Virus record (IMG/VR): IMGVR_UViG_3300045120_000409
Span: 1-42,942 of that record
Length of the DNA stretch: 42,942 nucleotides
Source: a virus
Direction: 5' to 3' (one strand)
Shown here: positions 32,399 to 39,299 of the stretch, in pieces
Numbering within the stretch: the stretch's first letter is position 1
Layout: each line of letters starts with the position of its first letter
Notes under the pieces: model-generated
Database searches by the model: none
Seen by the model: the letters and a program-made list of their open reading frames with translations, nothing else
What the model was told of the DNA's origin: nothing
Program-made: the position numbers and the translations under genes

Positions 32399-32605
32399 CT
32401 ACGGCTTCTTCACGAGACGCGGCTCTGTCAGCGGCGGCGGCTGTTGGTGCCGTTTGCGCTGTAAATATCGGTCGAGCAATTGCTGAGACCGCAGCGCGGC
32501 GGAACGCCGCTGTTTCGCCACCGTGACCTTCTTCTTGTAGAAGTCTGTTTTCTTCAACATCCCGGTGGCGATACGGCCGATGTGATTGCGCTCGCTCCTG
32601 GTCAT
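32399..32605 (-). CDS. Small basic protein
   Basis: The 68-residue protein is strongly basic (LKKTDFYKKKVTVAKQRRSA, LQRKRHQQPPP) and probably binds nucleic acid. GGAGG lies 5 bases before the ATG. It is followed by the AGGAGG of the next gene. No family is recognised. Confidence 0.55.
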   Translation of the reverse strand: MTRSERNHIGRIATGMLKKTDFYKKKVTVAKQRRSAALRSQQLLDRYLQRKRHQQPPPLTEPRLVKKP

Positions 32606-32884
32606 CCGCGCCTCCGTTTCTCTCTCCTCTTACGCTGGGGTGCTGCTGCGCCGGGCTGGCAGAGGTTCCCCCGAAGGCTGGAAGCACGAACCTCCGGCTC
32701 GGGAGTCTCTGCCGCTGCCTTATTACTCACGCCGGGTATGCCGAGCGCGGTATTGGCCGCGAGCGTGGCGTGACAGCACCCGCTCGCGCTGGTCAGTGAT
32801 TCGTGCGGCGCTGCACGCCGCCCCCACTCGCGCTTGCTGACCTGAGGTTCGCGCTGCGCGCTCTGAGTCTCCCGGTAGCGCGCT
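32606..32884. other. Gene-free stretch with inverted repeats
   Basis: This 279-base gap in the early operon has no convincing gene in any frame. It holds GAGGTTC (32662-32668) with GAACCTC (32688-32694). It also has an outer stem GGTCAG (32791-32796)/CTGACC (32837-32842) that encloses the hairpin GCGGCG-CTGCA-CGCCGC (32805-32821). GAGGTTC occurs again at 32844-32850, so alternative pairing is possible. It may encode a structured RNA or mark a deleted gene. Confidence 0.45.
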
Positions 32885-33082
32885 CTATTCCCGACTCGCC
32901 CCGGCCGGTTGTCCCTGCACAGCGAGTCGATACCAACACGACAGACACAACTCTGGATATTTGTCGAACGCCACACACGCCCACGCGCCACACTTGAAGC
33001 ACTGCGGCCAATCGAGCGGCTCGATCTCGATGACGCCGTCGCGCAGCAGCAGCTCGCGCGCCACCAGCTCAGGCCACGTCAT
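32885..33082 (-). CDS. Small zinc-ribbon protein
   Basis: The 65-residue protein starts MTWPELVARELLLRDGVIEI and contains CFKCGAWACVAF then CLSCWYRLAV, a zinc-ribbon arrangement. ATG at 33082 overlaps the stop of the HNH gene (ATGA); an ATG at 33100 would add 6 residues. The function is unknown. Confidence 0.58.
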   Translation of the reverse strand: MTWPELVARELLLRDGVIEIEPLDWPQCFKCGAWACVAFDKYPELCLSCWYRLAVQGQPAGASRE

Positions 33083-33363
33083 CGGCCGGTCTCGTGACAT
33101 GCGAGCGCCACGAAATCAAAATCGTTGCCGGTCACCTCGATGGCGTGATCGGCGTTGCCCGCGATCTCCAGGTCGCCGCTATGCACGAGCGCGTGGTGCG
33201 CGCGGCAGAGCGAGATCAGGTTGCTCGTCTCCCACATCAGCTCCGGTGCCTGCGAGCGATACTCAACGTGGTGCAGGTCGCGCGCCATCGCGAAGCAGCC
33301 CGGCACGCGACAGCGGCCACGGTCACGCGACCGACAAAACTCGCGCGCGTCGTGCTCAGTCAC
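33079..33363 (-). CDS. HNH endonuclease (small)
   Basis: The 94-residue protein contains CRVPGCFAMARDLHHVEYRS, then SNLISLCRAHHALVHSGDL, the HNH core with zinc-binding Cys and the LHHVEY catalytic His. GTG at 33363 overlaps the stop of the upstream gene (GTGA) and is preferred; the frame further upstream overlaps that gene and looks non-coding. It belongs to the early recombination operon. Confidence 0.78.
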   Translation of the reverse strand: MTEHDAREFCRSRDRGRCRVPGCFAMARDLHHVEYRSQAPELMWETSNLISLCRAHHALVHSGDLEIAGNADHAIEVTGNDFDFVALACHETGR

Positions 33364-33575
33364 CGGCGCGCCCGTTTCACTGCGGTCTCCTCTGGCTTCG
33401 CCCACTGCCACGCGCCACCGCGAAACACCATGCCGTGGACGTCGTCGCACCATTTACAGTGCAACGTGTCGCCTTCTTTCGGCGGCTCGGTGGCGAGGTT
33501 CATCTCGTCATCGAGCGTTTGCGTGCAGCAGCGCATCAATCCACCAGGACGCACCCGATACGACATCCCCTTCAT
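33360..33575 (-). CDS. Conserved small phage protein with Cys motif
   Basis: The 71-residue protein (MKGMSYRVRPGGLMRCCTQT, then PPKEGDTLHCKWCDDVHGMV, then FRGGAWQWAK) matches a small phage protein with the layout YRVRPGGLMRCC...PPKEGDxLxCxxC...MVFRxGAWxW. It probably binds zinc. The ATG at 33575 overlaps the upstream stop as ATGA, which decides the start. The function is unknown. Confidence 0.68.
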   Translation of the reverse strand: MKGMSYRVRPGGLMRCCTQTLDDEMNLATEPPKEGDTLHCKWCDDVHGMVFRGGAWQWAKPEETAVKRARR

Positions 33576-33985
33576 ACGGCACTTTGCCTGCGGCGCTTCC
33601 ACTCGGTCCAGCGCCGCCACTGACAGTCACGACAAATCGACTGCAAGCCGGTGCTCTTGTTGCCGCGCATTTGGTTGAACTGGTCGAACGGCTTGCAACG
33701 CTCACAGTCGCTGCAATACTTTTCAGCGTTGGGATTCCCGCCCGCTCTAACGACCTTTGCTCTGACGTGCAGCAGCTTGTGGAACGCCTGATCCTCACAA
33801 ATCACGAGGTTGCCGTTCGCCAAGTTATTTGTGTTTTCGTCAACGTGGTGAATCACAGCCTTCGCTGGCAGTGGTCGGCCCAGCGCGTTCACCGCCGCGA
33901 GAACGTGTAGCGCGACGTGGCCCTGAACGTCCGCTCGTGGGTGACCGTGCAGCGTCTGCTTTTTGTAACTAAACTTCTTTCTCAC
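33572..33985 (-). CDS. HNH homing-type endonuclease
   Basis: The 137-residue protein has an HNH homing nuclease core: VALHVLAAVNALGRPLPAKA, VIHHVDENTNNLANGNLVIC with its HH and N, and AFHKLLH. A second part has two CxxC pairs (YCSDCERCKPFDQFNQM, ICRDCQWRRWTEW). The combination of HNH with a zinc domain is typical of free-standing phage HNH enzymes. It may be mobile, as it stands between ninB and a small gene without an evident role. Confidence 0.78.
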   Translation of the reverse strand: MRKKFSYKKQTLHGHPRADVQGHVALHVLAAVNALGRPLPAKAVIHHVDENTNNLANGNLVICEDQAFHKLLHVRAKVVRAGGNPNAEKYCSDCERCKPFDQFNQMRGNKSTGLQSICRDCQWRRWTEWKRRRQSAV

Positions 33986-34395
33986 GCCGCGACCTCGTTG
34001 GGATCTGGGATGTAGATCCCCATCTCGGCACCGAGCCGCTGTGCGCGTTCGATCAGGTCGTTAAATTCCGCGACGTTGAGCTGTGATGTGTGGCCCGGCA
34101 CGATATGAAGCTCGCCGGTCTTGATGTCGATCACTTCGTGTGGAATGAGATGCAGCGCCAGGGCGTCGTGCATCGGCTGCTTGTCGTAGCCACAGTGCTC
34201 CATAAACAGCGGGACCACCACTTTCCACCAGTAGCGGTTCTGTGAGAGCGAGCGCTGGCGCTTGCCGACGGAGATTTTCAACGTCACCGGGCCGTCAGGA
34301 AAACGCGCGAGCGCCTGCTCGAACACTACGCGGCCTTCGAGGCGCAGCTTGCCTTTGATGATCTCGCCGCCGATTTCGAACATTTCCTGGGTCAT
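33982..34395 (-). CDS. ninB: NinB-like recombination protein
   Basis: The 137-residue protein resembles lambda NinB/Orf, which supports phage recombination by acting on single-stranded DNA. The family pattern is seen as SVGKRQRSLSQNRYWWKVVV, then FMEHCGYDKQPMHDALALHL. It lies next to the exonuclease and ERF genes, forming a recombination cluster. Its ATG overlaps the exonuclease stop. Confidence 0.75.
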   Translation of the reverse strand: MTQEMFEIGGEIIKGKLRLEGRVVFEQALARFPDGPVTLKISVGKRQRSLSQNRYWWKVVVPLFMEHCGYDKQPMHDALALHLIPHEVIDIKTGELHIVPGHTSQLNVAEFNDLIERAQRLGAEMGIYIPDPNEVAA

Positions 34396-35030
34396 GCGGC
34401 GGGCACCAGCCCTTCCATCGCTTCGACCTCTGCCTCGACCTCGCGCAAAAACTGCCGCGCCATCAGCTCATACGCGTCGATCTGGGCTTGGTCGCGCTGA
34501 TGACGGATGTGGAAAATCTGCAGGTGCGGCGGGAAGCGGTCGTCATACGACACAAACTCCACCCACTGCGCGCCGGTGATCCAGAGCTGATGGATCACTT
34601 GCCACAGGTATTCGCTCGGGAGCACGCCGCCCTTCCAGTAGGTGAAATGCGTGGCGCTCTTCGGACACTTGATCTCGATGAGGCCCTCGAAGTCGCCGAT
34701 GACGCCGTCGGGTGAACAGCCCGCCAGGAGCGTGTCGTGCTCGACAAAGCCGCACGGGTGAATCGTGCAGTTGAGCAGCAGCTCGGCGGCGGCCAGGGCT
34801 TCGGGCTCCTTGTCGATGCCGCGCTGCATGTCGTCGTTGATGTAGTTGCGCTCGGCGCTCTGCTTCGTCAGGCGCTCGACCGAGAGCTGCGTGCGAAGGT
34901 CGCGACGGCTCGCGGCCTCGTTGCTGCTCTTCAGCCGCGCCATCATGTCGGCCGCGCGGGACGCGGTGAATTTGCCGACGCGGAGCTGCGCCCAGGCCTC
35001 GCCGCGCTGATCGACATCGTGTCGAATCAC
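34392..35030 (-). CDS. YqaJ/lambda-type exonuclease
   Basis: The 212-residue protein has the exonuclease core: RVGKFTASRAADMMARL near the N-terminus, RGIDKEPEALAAAELL with its Glu, and GCSPDGVIGDFEGLIEIKCP with Asp108, Glu119 and Lys121. Lambda Exo degrades one strand from a DNA end; the partner annealing protein, ERF, is encoded next to it. The start codon is GTG, overlapping the ERF stop (GTGA). Confidence 0.88.
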   Translation of the reverse strand: MIRHDVDQRGEAWAQLRVGKFTASRAADMMARLKSSNEAASRRDLRTQLSVERLTKQSAERNYINDDMQRGIDKEPEALAAAELLLNCTIHPCGFVEHDTLLAGCSPDGVIGDFEGLIEIKCPKSATHFTYWKGGVLPSEYLWQVIHQLWITGAQWVEFVSYDDRFPPHLQIFHIRHQRDQAQIDAYELMARQFLREVEAEVEAMEGLVPAA

Positions 35031-35749
35031 TCCGACACCCTGGCCGCGCGTGCTTTGATCGCTTCCCAGGTCTTCCGGTCGGCCTTCGTCAAGTAGGCCT
35101 TGAACGCGCCCTTGCTACTAGTCCAGGCCTTGTCCACGGCGGGCTTGCCGTTGTCGGCGGCCGCGCTGAGGTCGAGCAGCCACTCGTCGTAGCCGTCCGG
35201 CTTTGGCATCGCGGGCTCGCTCGTCGTCGTGCGGCCGTTGTCGTCTTCGTTCCTGGTGGCGATGAGCAAGAGGCTCTGCAGCGTGTAGCGGCGACCGTAG
35301 CTGATCGCGCTGCCGAGCGCCTGGATGGCGTTCTTGTTGCCGGTGGTGTCGGCGCTCGCCACAAACTCACTGGTGATCGCGTGGCCGTCGCGATGGGTCA
35401 GGACGGCAGTGACGCGCACGCGATTCGGCTCGGGATAATCCGAGTGGTGTGTCACTGCGAAGCCGTGCTTGTGCAGCACCGGCCGCGCGATCTCGATGAT
35501 GTCTTCGAGCAGCGGATACGGGCCGTTGAGACTGCGCCCGCGCTCCGGCACCGTCGGCATTTCGTGCTGCATCGCCGAGAAGCTCGCGTTGAACGCGGCC
35601 TCTGCGTTGTGCCGCATCACGCGCTCTTGCAGCTCGATGAGTTTTTCGAGTTTGTCCACCGGCACATTCGGGTCGGCGGCGAGCCGTTCGAACATGGTCA
35701 CGACCGGCGGCGGCTCGGGGGTCGGCAGCGTCTCCAGCAGATCAGGCAT
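35027..35749 (-). CDS. erf: ERF family single-strand annealing protein
   Basis: The 240-residue protein has the ERF core: ELQERVMRHNAEAAFNASFS, then ARPVLHKHGFAVTHHSDY, then NAIQALGSAISYGRRYTLQ. ERF proteins anneal complementary strands and help phage genomes circularise or recombine. The acidic/Ala-rich C-terminus follows the domain. GGAG lies upstream of the ATG. It works with the exonuclease at 34392. Confidence 0.9.
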   Translation of the reverse strand: MPDLLETLPTPEPPPVVTMFERLAADPNVPVDKLEKLIELQERVMRHNAEAAFNASFSAMQHEMPTVPERGRSLNGPYPLLEDIIEIARPVLHKHGFAVTHHSDYPEPNRVRVTAVLTHRDGHAITSEFVASADTTGNKNAIQALGSAISYGRRYTLQSLLLIATRNEDDNGRTTTSEPAMPKPDGYDEWLLDLSAAADNGKPAVDKAWTSSKGAFKAYLTKADRKTWEAIKARAARVSE

Positions 35750-35960
35750 TCACGTCTCCCGGTCGTTCCGCCGCGCAATACCAGCAGCGACGAATCCCGT
35801 CGCGGCCTTTCATCGTGAAGTTGTGCGCGCCACCCAGGCGCGCGGGACACTGCTGACTCAGCGTGATGGTCGGCTGCGGCTCGTCCTGGCGTTCCTGCTG
35901 TTGCTCACGCCATGCGGCCTCGTCCTGCTGCTGACGACGCTCACGCTCCTGGCGGCTCAT
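35742..35960 (-). CDS. Small Gln-rich protein with zinc motif
   Basis: The 72-residue protein has a charged, Gln-rich helical N-terminal half (ERERRQQQDEAAWREQQQER), then CPARLGGAHNFTMKG and CWYCAAER, a single CxxC-type zinc motif. It overlaps both neighbours. GTG at 35963 is an alternative start. The function is unknown. Confidence 0.58.
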   Translation of the reverse strand: MSRQERERRQQQDEAAWREQQQERQDEPQPTITLSQQCPARLGGAHNFTMKGRDGIRRCWYCAAERPGDVNA

Positions 35961-36288
35961 CACTCACCCGCGCTTGTTTCACCGTCGTCCAGGTGCGCTC
36001 GTTCTTCCGGCCGAACGTCGGCGTGAACACCGGGTCGCCGTCGAGCCAGCGACTGACCAGCACGCCAGAATACTTCTTGAGGCCTGCGGCGAATTTCAGC
36101 AGCAGCTTGTCGTAGTGGCCGTGTGACTGGTGGTAGAAGAACGTCGAAGGCTGAATGCCCAGGATCAGCCGCAGCTCCTGGCCCGTCATCGGTGCCCCGC
36201 TGCGCGCGAGCGCAATGGCCGCCTCGCGCGCAGACATCGAGGTCGTCTCCGGCGGCACGGTGTCCACGACAACCTCTCGGGGGCTCAT
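35941..36288 (-). CDS. Helix-turn-helix protein
   Basis: The 115-residue protein has a winged-HTH-like segment: SAREAAIALARSGAPMTGQE, then LRLILGIQPSTFFYHQSHGH. It is followed by a basic part ending KQARVSDEPPGA. It lies directly after the XRE regulator in the leftward early operon, coupled by ATGA, with GGAG upstream. It may regulate early genes or act in replication. Confidence 0.6.
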   Translation of the reverse strand: MSPREVVVDTVPPETTSMSAREAAIALARSGAPMTGQELRLILGIQPSTFFYHQSHGHYDKLLLKFAAGLKKYSGVLVSRWLDGDPVFTPTFGRKNERTWTTVKQARVSDEPPGA

Positions 36289-36551
36289 CTCAACATCTCC
36301 TTGAGCACGGCGGGTGCGGGCAGCTCGGGTGGCGCGTCCTGCGGGAACAGTTCTTCGACGGTGCGGTTCAACACCTTGGCGAGGCGCTTCCGCTCGTCCT
36401 TGGATAGTTCCTTGCGGCCGTTCACAGCGCGCGACAGCGTCTCGGGGGTCATCAGCGCTTCGCGCGCGATGTCCTTCTGGAGGCGGCCCGTGCCGCGCGA
36501 ATGGTCGGCGAGAATCGCGAGCTTGAGAGAGACATTCACAAATCGCGGCAT
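36285..36551 (-). CDS. XRE-family regulator (Cro-like candidate)
   Basis: The 88-residue protein is an XRE-type helix-turn-helix protein. Counting from the ATG at 36551, the HTH is about residues 23-45 (RLQKDIAREALMTPETLSRA), followed by KDERKRLAKVLNRTVEELFP, the usual C-terminal dimer helix. GGAG lies 7 bases before that ATG. Its gene is first in the leftward early operon and opposes the putative repressor, the position of Cro in lambdoid phages. Confidence 0.78.
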   Translation of the reverse strand: MPRFVNVSLKLAILADHSRGTGRLQKDIAREALMTPETLSRAVNGRKELSKDERKRLAKVLNRTVEELFPQDAPPELPAPAVLKEMLR

Positions 36552-36606
36552 GCCCCAGCTCCTTCGAGAAGGCATACCCTAAAACAAGATTCTGTCCGAT
36601 GCAACT

Positions 36607-36625
36607 GTGCTATATGAAATAGCAC
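36607..36625. promoter_or_regulatory. Operator-like inverted repeat in the divergent switch region
   Basis: GTGCTAT-ATGAA-ATAGCAC is a perfect 7-bp inverted repeat with a 5-bp spacer. It lies between the divergent XRE gene (start 36551) and the putative repressor (start 36679). The 19-bp size fits binding by a dimeric HTH repressor. Confidence 0.7.
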
Positions 36626-36661
36626 GAAACGTTGGAGCTACTAGGAGAAGTTAAGAGGCTT

Positions 36662-36670
36662 TGGTATGAT
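36662..36670 (+). promoter_or_regulatory. Extended -10 promoter for the 36679 gene
   Basis: TGGTATGAT is an extended -10 element with TATGAT at 36665-36670. No clear -35 exists, which extended -10 promoters do not need. The predicted start is about 36677, 2 bases before the ATG, so the mRNA would be nearly leaderless. Confidence 0.5.
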
Positions 36671-36678
36671 TCGCACAC

Positions 36679-37239
36679 ATGCGGGGCGTCTCGTGGGTCG
36701 GGCTCATGAAGCTACGCGGCACGGTGGAAAACACCGCGATGGCCCGACGTGCGCTTGGGCCGAGTGCGACGCCGCGCACCGTCGCGTCGCTCTCGAACTA
36801 CTTCTCTCGCGTCATCAACGGCCGCGTGCACAAGGTCTCCGCACAGGTGCTCGGGCAGATCGCGCTCGGCTTAGGCTACCGGTCGATGAGCAGCTTCTAC
36901 GCCGACTGGGAGCGCACGACCGCTGACAAACCCGCCCGTCACCGCCCGCGCCCGGTTCCCGGCGCAGCGGCCCCACCTGAACCGTTCATGCAGGGCTTCA
37001 CAAAAAGTGTAGATACCCTCTCGTCAAATCTCCGAAAATCTGGTATTACAGAGCGCGATGGGAAGCGCCGGAGTAAAGACGAGGTCGAAGCGCTCGCACG
37101 CCAGCTCCATGCCTTCGCCGAGACGTGTGCCGCTCTCGGAGATACGCTTGCTCGTGAGAGCAATGCAGCAGCTCGTCGGCCACGACCGGCAGTGGAAGGT
37201 CGTGATCGCCCGCGACCTCGAACGCGCGCTCGTCGCTGA
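36679..37239 (+). CDS. Putative lysogeny repressor / DNA-binding protein
   Basis: The 186-residue protein starts the rightward operon opposite the XRE gene. The N-terminal part (LMKLRGTVENTAMARRALGP, LSNYFSRVINGRVHKVSAQV, LGQIALGLGYRSMSSFY) is compatible with a helix-turn-helix domain, followed by a Pro-rich hinge. No protease-type C-terminal domain is seen. No ribosome site precedes the ATG. The last 25 or so residues (AARRPRPAVEGRDRPRPRTR) look like read-out of an overlapping gene in another frame, so the C-terminus is doubtful. Confidence 0.58.
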   Translation: MRGVSWVGLMKLRGTVENTAMARRALGPSATPRTVASLSNYFSRVINGRVHKVSAQVLGQIALGLGYRSMSSFYADWERTTADKPARHRPRPVPGAAAPPEPFMQGFTKSVDTLSSNLRKSGITERDGKRRSKDEVEALARQLHAFAETCAALGDTLARESNAAARRPRPAVEGRDRPRPRTRARR

Positions 37240-37306
37240 ACGCCGCGCGTTCGAACAACGCACGCCCCGCCGTCGGAAAACCTACAAATTTTTCAATGGG
37301 AGTTAA
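37058..37306 (+). CDS. Overlapping small gene in another frame
   Basis: The 82-residue frame overlaps the end of the repressor-like gene by 182 bases. Its second half (LLVRAMQQLVGHDRQWKVVI, ARDLERALVAERRAFEQRT) looks like a real helical protein, more so than the repressor frame in the same stretch. The true start may be the ATG at 37163 (47 residues) with GAGAGC just upstream. A programmed or recent frameshift joining the two frames is another explanation. Confidence 0.42.
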   Translation: MGSAGVKTRSKRSHASSMPSPRRVPLSEIRLLVRAMQQLVGHDRQWKVVIARDLERALVAERRAFEQRTPRRRKTYKFFNGS

Positions 37307-37308
37307 GC

Positions 37309-37749
37309 ATGGCGCGATCTGCTTTCGATGCGTCTGACTTCGTCTCCATCCTGGGCCAGCACTTCGTGAAGCACGAACGACAGACGCTGCTCAACATCCC
37401 TGGGTCATCGGTCTCTTACGACCGCGTGACACTCGGCCGCTTGGGCTGTCCGCATCCTGCTGCCGCGTTGCGTCTCAACCGCGTGTTCCAAGAACTTCGC
37501 ATCCGCACGCTCGAAGGGTTAGCACGGGAAATTCACACCATCGGCAATTTCAAAGGCCTGGGCGTCACCGCGTATTTCGTGGTGCTCGCAATTCTGCGCG
37601 AGCACGGCTACGATGCCGAAAAACTCCACGGGGAAGACGTCACGGTTTCGACATTAAAGTCGCGAGCCAATAAGGCCTCGCGCAAGCGCGCGACGAAGCG
37701 GCCGCGTCGCGCGGGTCCACCTTCAGAGGCGGCCGATGCTGGAGCCTGA
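37309..37749 (+). CDS. Hypothetical basic protein
   Basis: The 146-residue protein has an alpha/beta look in the N-terminal two-thirds (FDASDFVSILGQHFVKHERQ, LGVTAYFVVLAILREHGY) and a basic C-terminal tail (RANKASRKRATKRPRRAG) that could bind DNA. GGGAG lies 6 bases before the ATG. It overlaps the next gene by 14 bases. Confidence 0.6.
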   Translation: MARSAFDASDFVSILGQHFVKHERQTLLNIPGSSVSYDRVTLGRLGCPHPAAALRLNRVFQELRIRTLEGLAREIHTIGNFKGLGVTAYFVVLAILREHGYDAEKLHGEDVTVSTLKSRANKASRKRATKRPRRAGPPSEAADAGA

Positions 37750-38431
37750 TATGAAGAAGATCGACTACAAGGAGCAGACGTATCGCATCGGCATCCCGAT
37801 TCGCGTGCGCGAGATCGAAGAGGAAATCTCCGGCTACCATCGTGACTACCCCGAGCTGTTTTTAAGTGAAGCGGTGCCGCAGCTTTTGCGGCCGGAGCTA
37901 CGCAACGGCGCGTCGTCTAACGGCACTGCGCCGAAAGTCGCGAAGGCTGCCGCGTCCGGCTACAGCAAGAACGTCGTCACGCAGCGCACAAAGTCGCTCG
38001 ACATTCTCAACTGGATCGGCTTGGCGAAGTCGCGGACCCTCGACGCGATGCGGAAGCACGGCGTCGATATGCGCGGCATCCATCAGCTCGTGAACAATGG
38101 CTACCTCCGACGCCAGGGCGACGCGTTCATCCGCACCAAAAAAGAATTTCTCGTCGCGAAGTGGTTGTCGCGCGGAGTCGCCGAGCGCATGGAGATCGTC
38201 GGCACGCCGGTGAAAGTGAAGAAGGCGAAGAAGGGGTCCTGGGCGCTGAATCGGCACGAAACTCGCACGAGGAGCGCCGAGTTAATCAACAGCTTCGACA
38301 CCGAGAACCCGAAGCCCGCACCGAAGGAGCATATCCGCTCGATGGGCAGCTACGTCCGGCGCGGCTATCTGAAGCAGCGCGGTCGAGGGCTCTACATCCG
38401 CACGGGCAAGGTGTATCAAGTCGATGCCTAA
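37736..38431 (+). CDS. Protein with two related winged-helix-like modules
   Basis: The 231-residue protein has two similar segments. The first runs from SLDILNWIGLAKSRTLDAM to IHQLVNNGYLRRQGDAFIRT, the second from SAELINSFDTENPKPAP to MGSYVRRGYLKQRGRGLYIR. Each ends in the pattern (V/L)xxGYLxxxGxxxxIRTxK, the wing of many phage DNA-binding proteins. ATG at 37751 (MKKIDYKEQ) is an alternative start. Tandem wings suggest binding to a repeated or long DNA site, such as an origin or operator. Confidence 0.65.
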   Translation: MLEPDMKKIDYKEQTYRIGIPIRVREIEEEISGYHRDYPELFLSEAVPQLLRPELRNGASSNGTAPKVAKAAASGYSKNVVTQRTKSLDILNWIGLAKSRTLDAMRKHGVDMRGIHQLVNNGYLRRQGDAFIRTKKEFLVAKWLSRGVAERMEIVGTPVKVKKAKKGSWALNRHETRTRSAELINSFDTENPKPAPKEHIRSMGSYVRRGYLKQRGRGLYIRTGKVYQVDA

Positions 38432-38444
38432 GTAGGAGGTGCTC

Positions 38445-39299
38445 GTGGGGCACGAGCAAATCACCCAGGCCGAGACCTGGACGTTTTACATCCCGGCGAA
38501 AATTCCGCACGCGGTCCCCGGCGTCATCGAGCTGGGGCGCGTCCTGGCGGAAGCAAAGACCGCGCTGGCCCCGGCTGAATTTGACCGGCTGTTCAACGAA
38601 CGGCTGGTCCCCTTCGGCCGGTCCTCTGCGAATCAACTGATTGCCATCGCGTCGCACGCGGTGCTCGCGAACCCGACCCACGCGGCCGTGCTGCCGACCG
38701 CGTGGACCATCCTGGGCGTGCTGGCGGGCATCCCCGCCGAGCTGCTCGATCCGGCCGTGCGCGAGGGCCGCGTGACGCCGACGTCGTCGCGCGGCGACGC
38801 CAAGACGCTCTATCGCGCGTTGATGCCCAGCCGGAAGGCCGCGCTGGCCGTCGATCAGCCGACCTACCTCCGCGCCGACACTCCTGCCCGGCGCGACGCG
38901 CGGCTCAACCGGATGCGCGAGCTGGCCGCCGAAGGGGCGCGCTCCGACCAAATCGCCGCCGCTGTGAATCTGCACCCGGCGACCTGCCGCGCGTTGATGC
39001 GGAAGCACGGCATCGACTGCGTCGCCGACCGGGTGACCGGCCGCTCGCGGCGGCTGAACGCTGACCGCATTCTCGAAGACCTTGTCCGCAGCGCGCACGG
39101 CATCGCCGAAGACATCAAGCTGATCGCCTTCGAGCAGCTCACGCCCGCTGCCGTCCCCGAGCACGTCGCCTCGCTCAAGACCTCCCTCAAGGCCATCGGC
39201 CAGCTCGTCACCCGCCTGGACGCCAAGGAGCGTTATGCAGCAAAAACGAAACTCGCTCACGCCGAGGAACCCCGGAAAAATCGTGGAGGTGCTCATTAG
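38445..39299 (+). CDS. DUF3102-like DNA-binding protein with HTH
   Basis: The 284-residue protein has an N-terminal segment IELGRVLAEAKTALAPAEFD, then FGRSSANQLIAIASHAVL and LPTAWTILGVLAGIPAELLD, the pattern of DUF3102-type and plasmid/phage replication-associated proteins. A helix-turn-helix follows (MRELAAEGARSDQIAAAVNL), then a helical C-terminus. GTG at 38445 is chosen because AGGAGG lies 5 bases before it. Its end overlaps the ParB-like gene by 65 bases. Confidence 0.65.
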   Translation: MGHEQITQAETWTFYIPAKIPHAVPGVIELGRVLAEAKTALAPAEFDRLFNERLVPFGRSSANQLIAIASHAVLANPTHAAVLPTAWTILGVLAGIPAELLDPAVREGRVTPTSSRGDAKTLYRALMPSRKAALAVDQPTYLRADTPARRDARLNRMRELAAEGARSDQIAAAVNLHPATCRALMRKHGIDCVADRVTGRSRRLNADRILEDLVRSAHGIAEDIKLIAFEQLTPAAVPEHVASLKTSLKAIGQLVTRLDAKERYAAKTKLAHAEEPRKNRGGAH

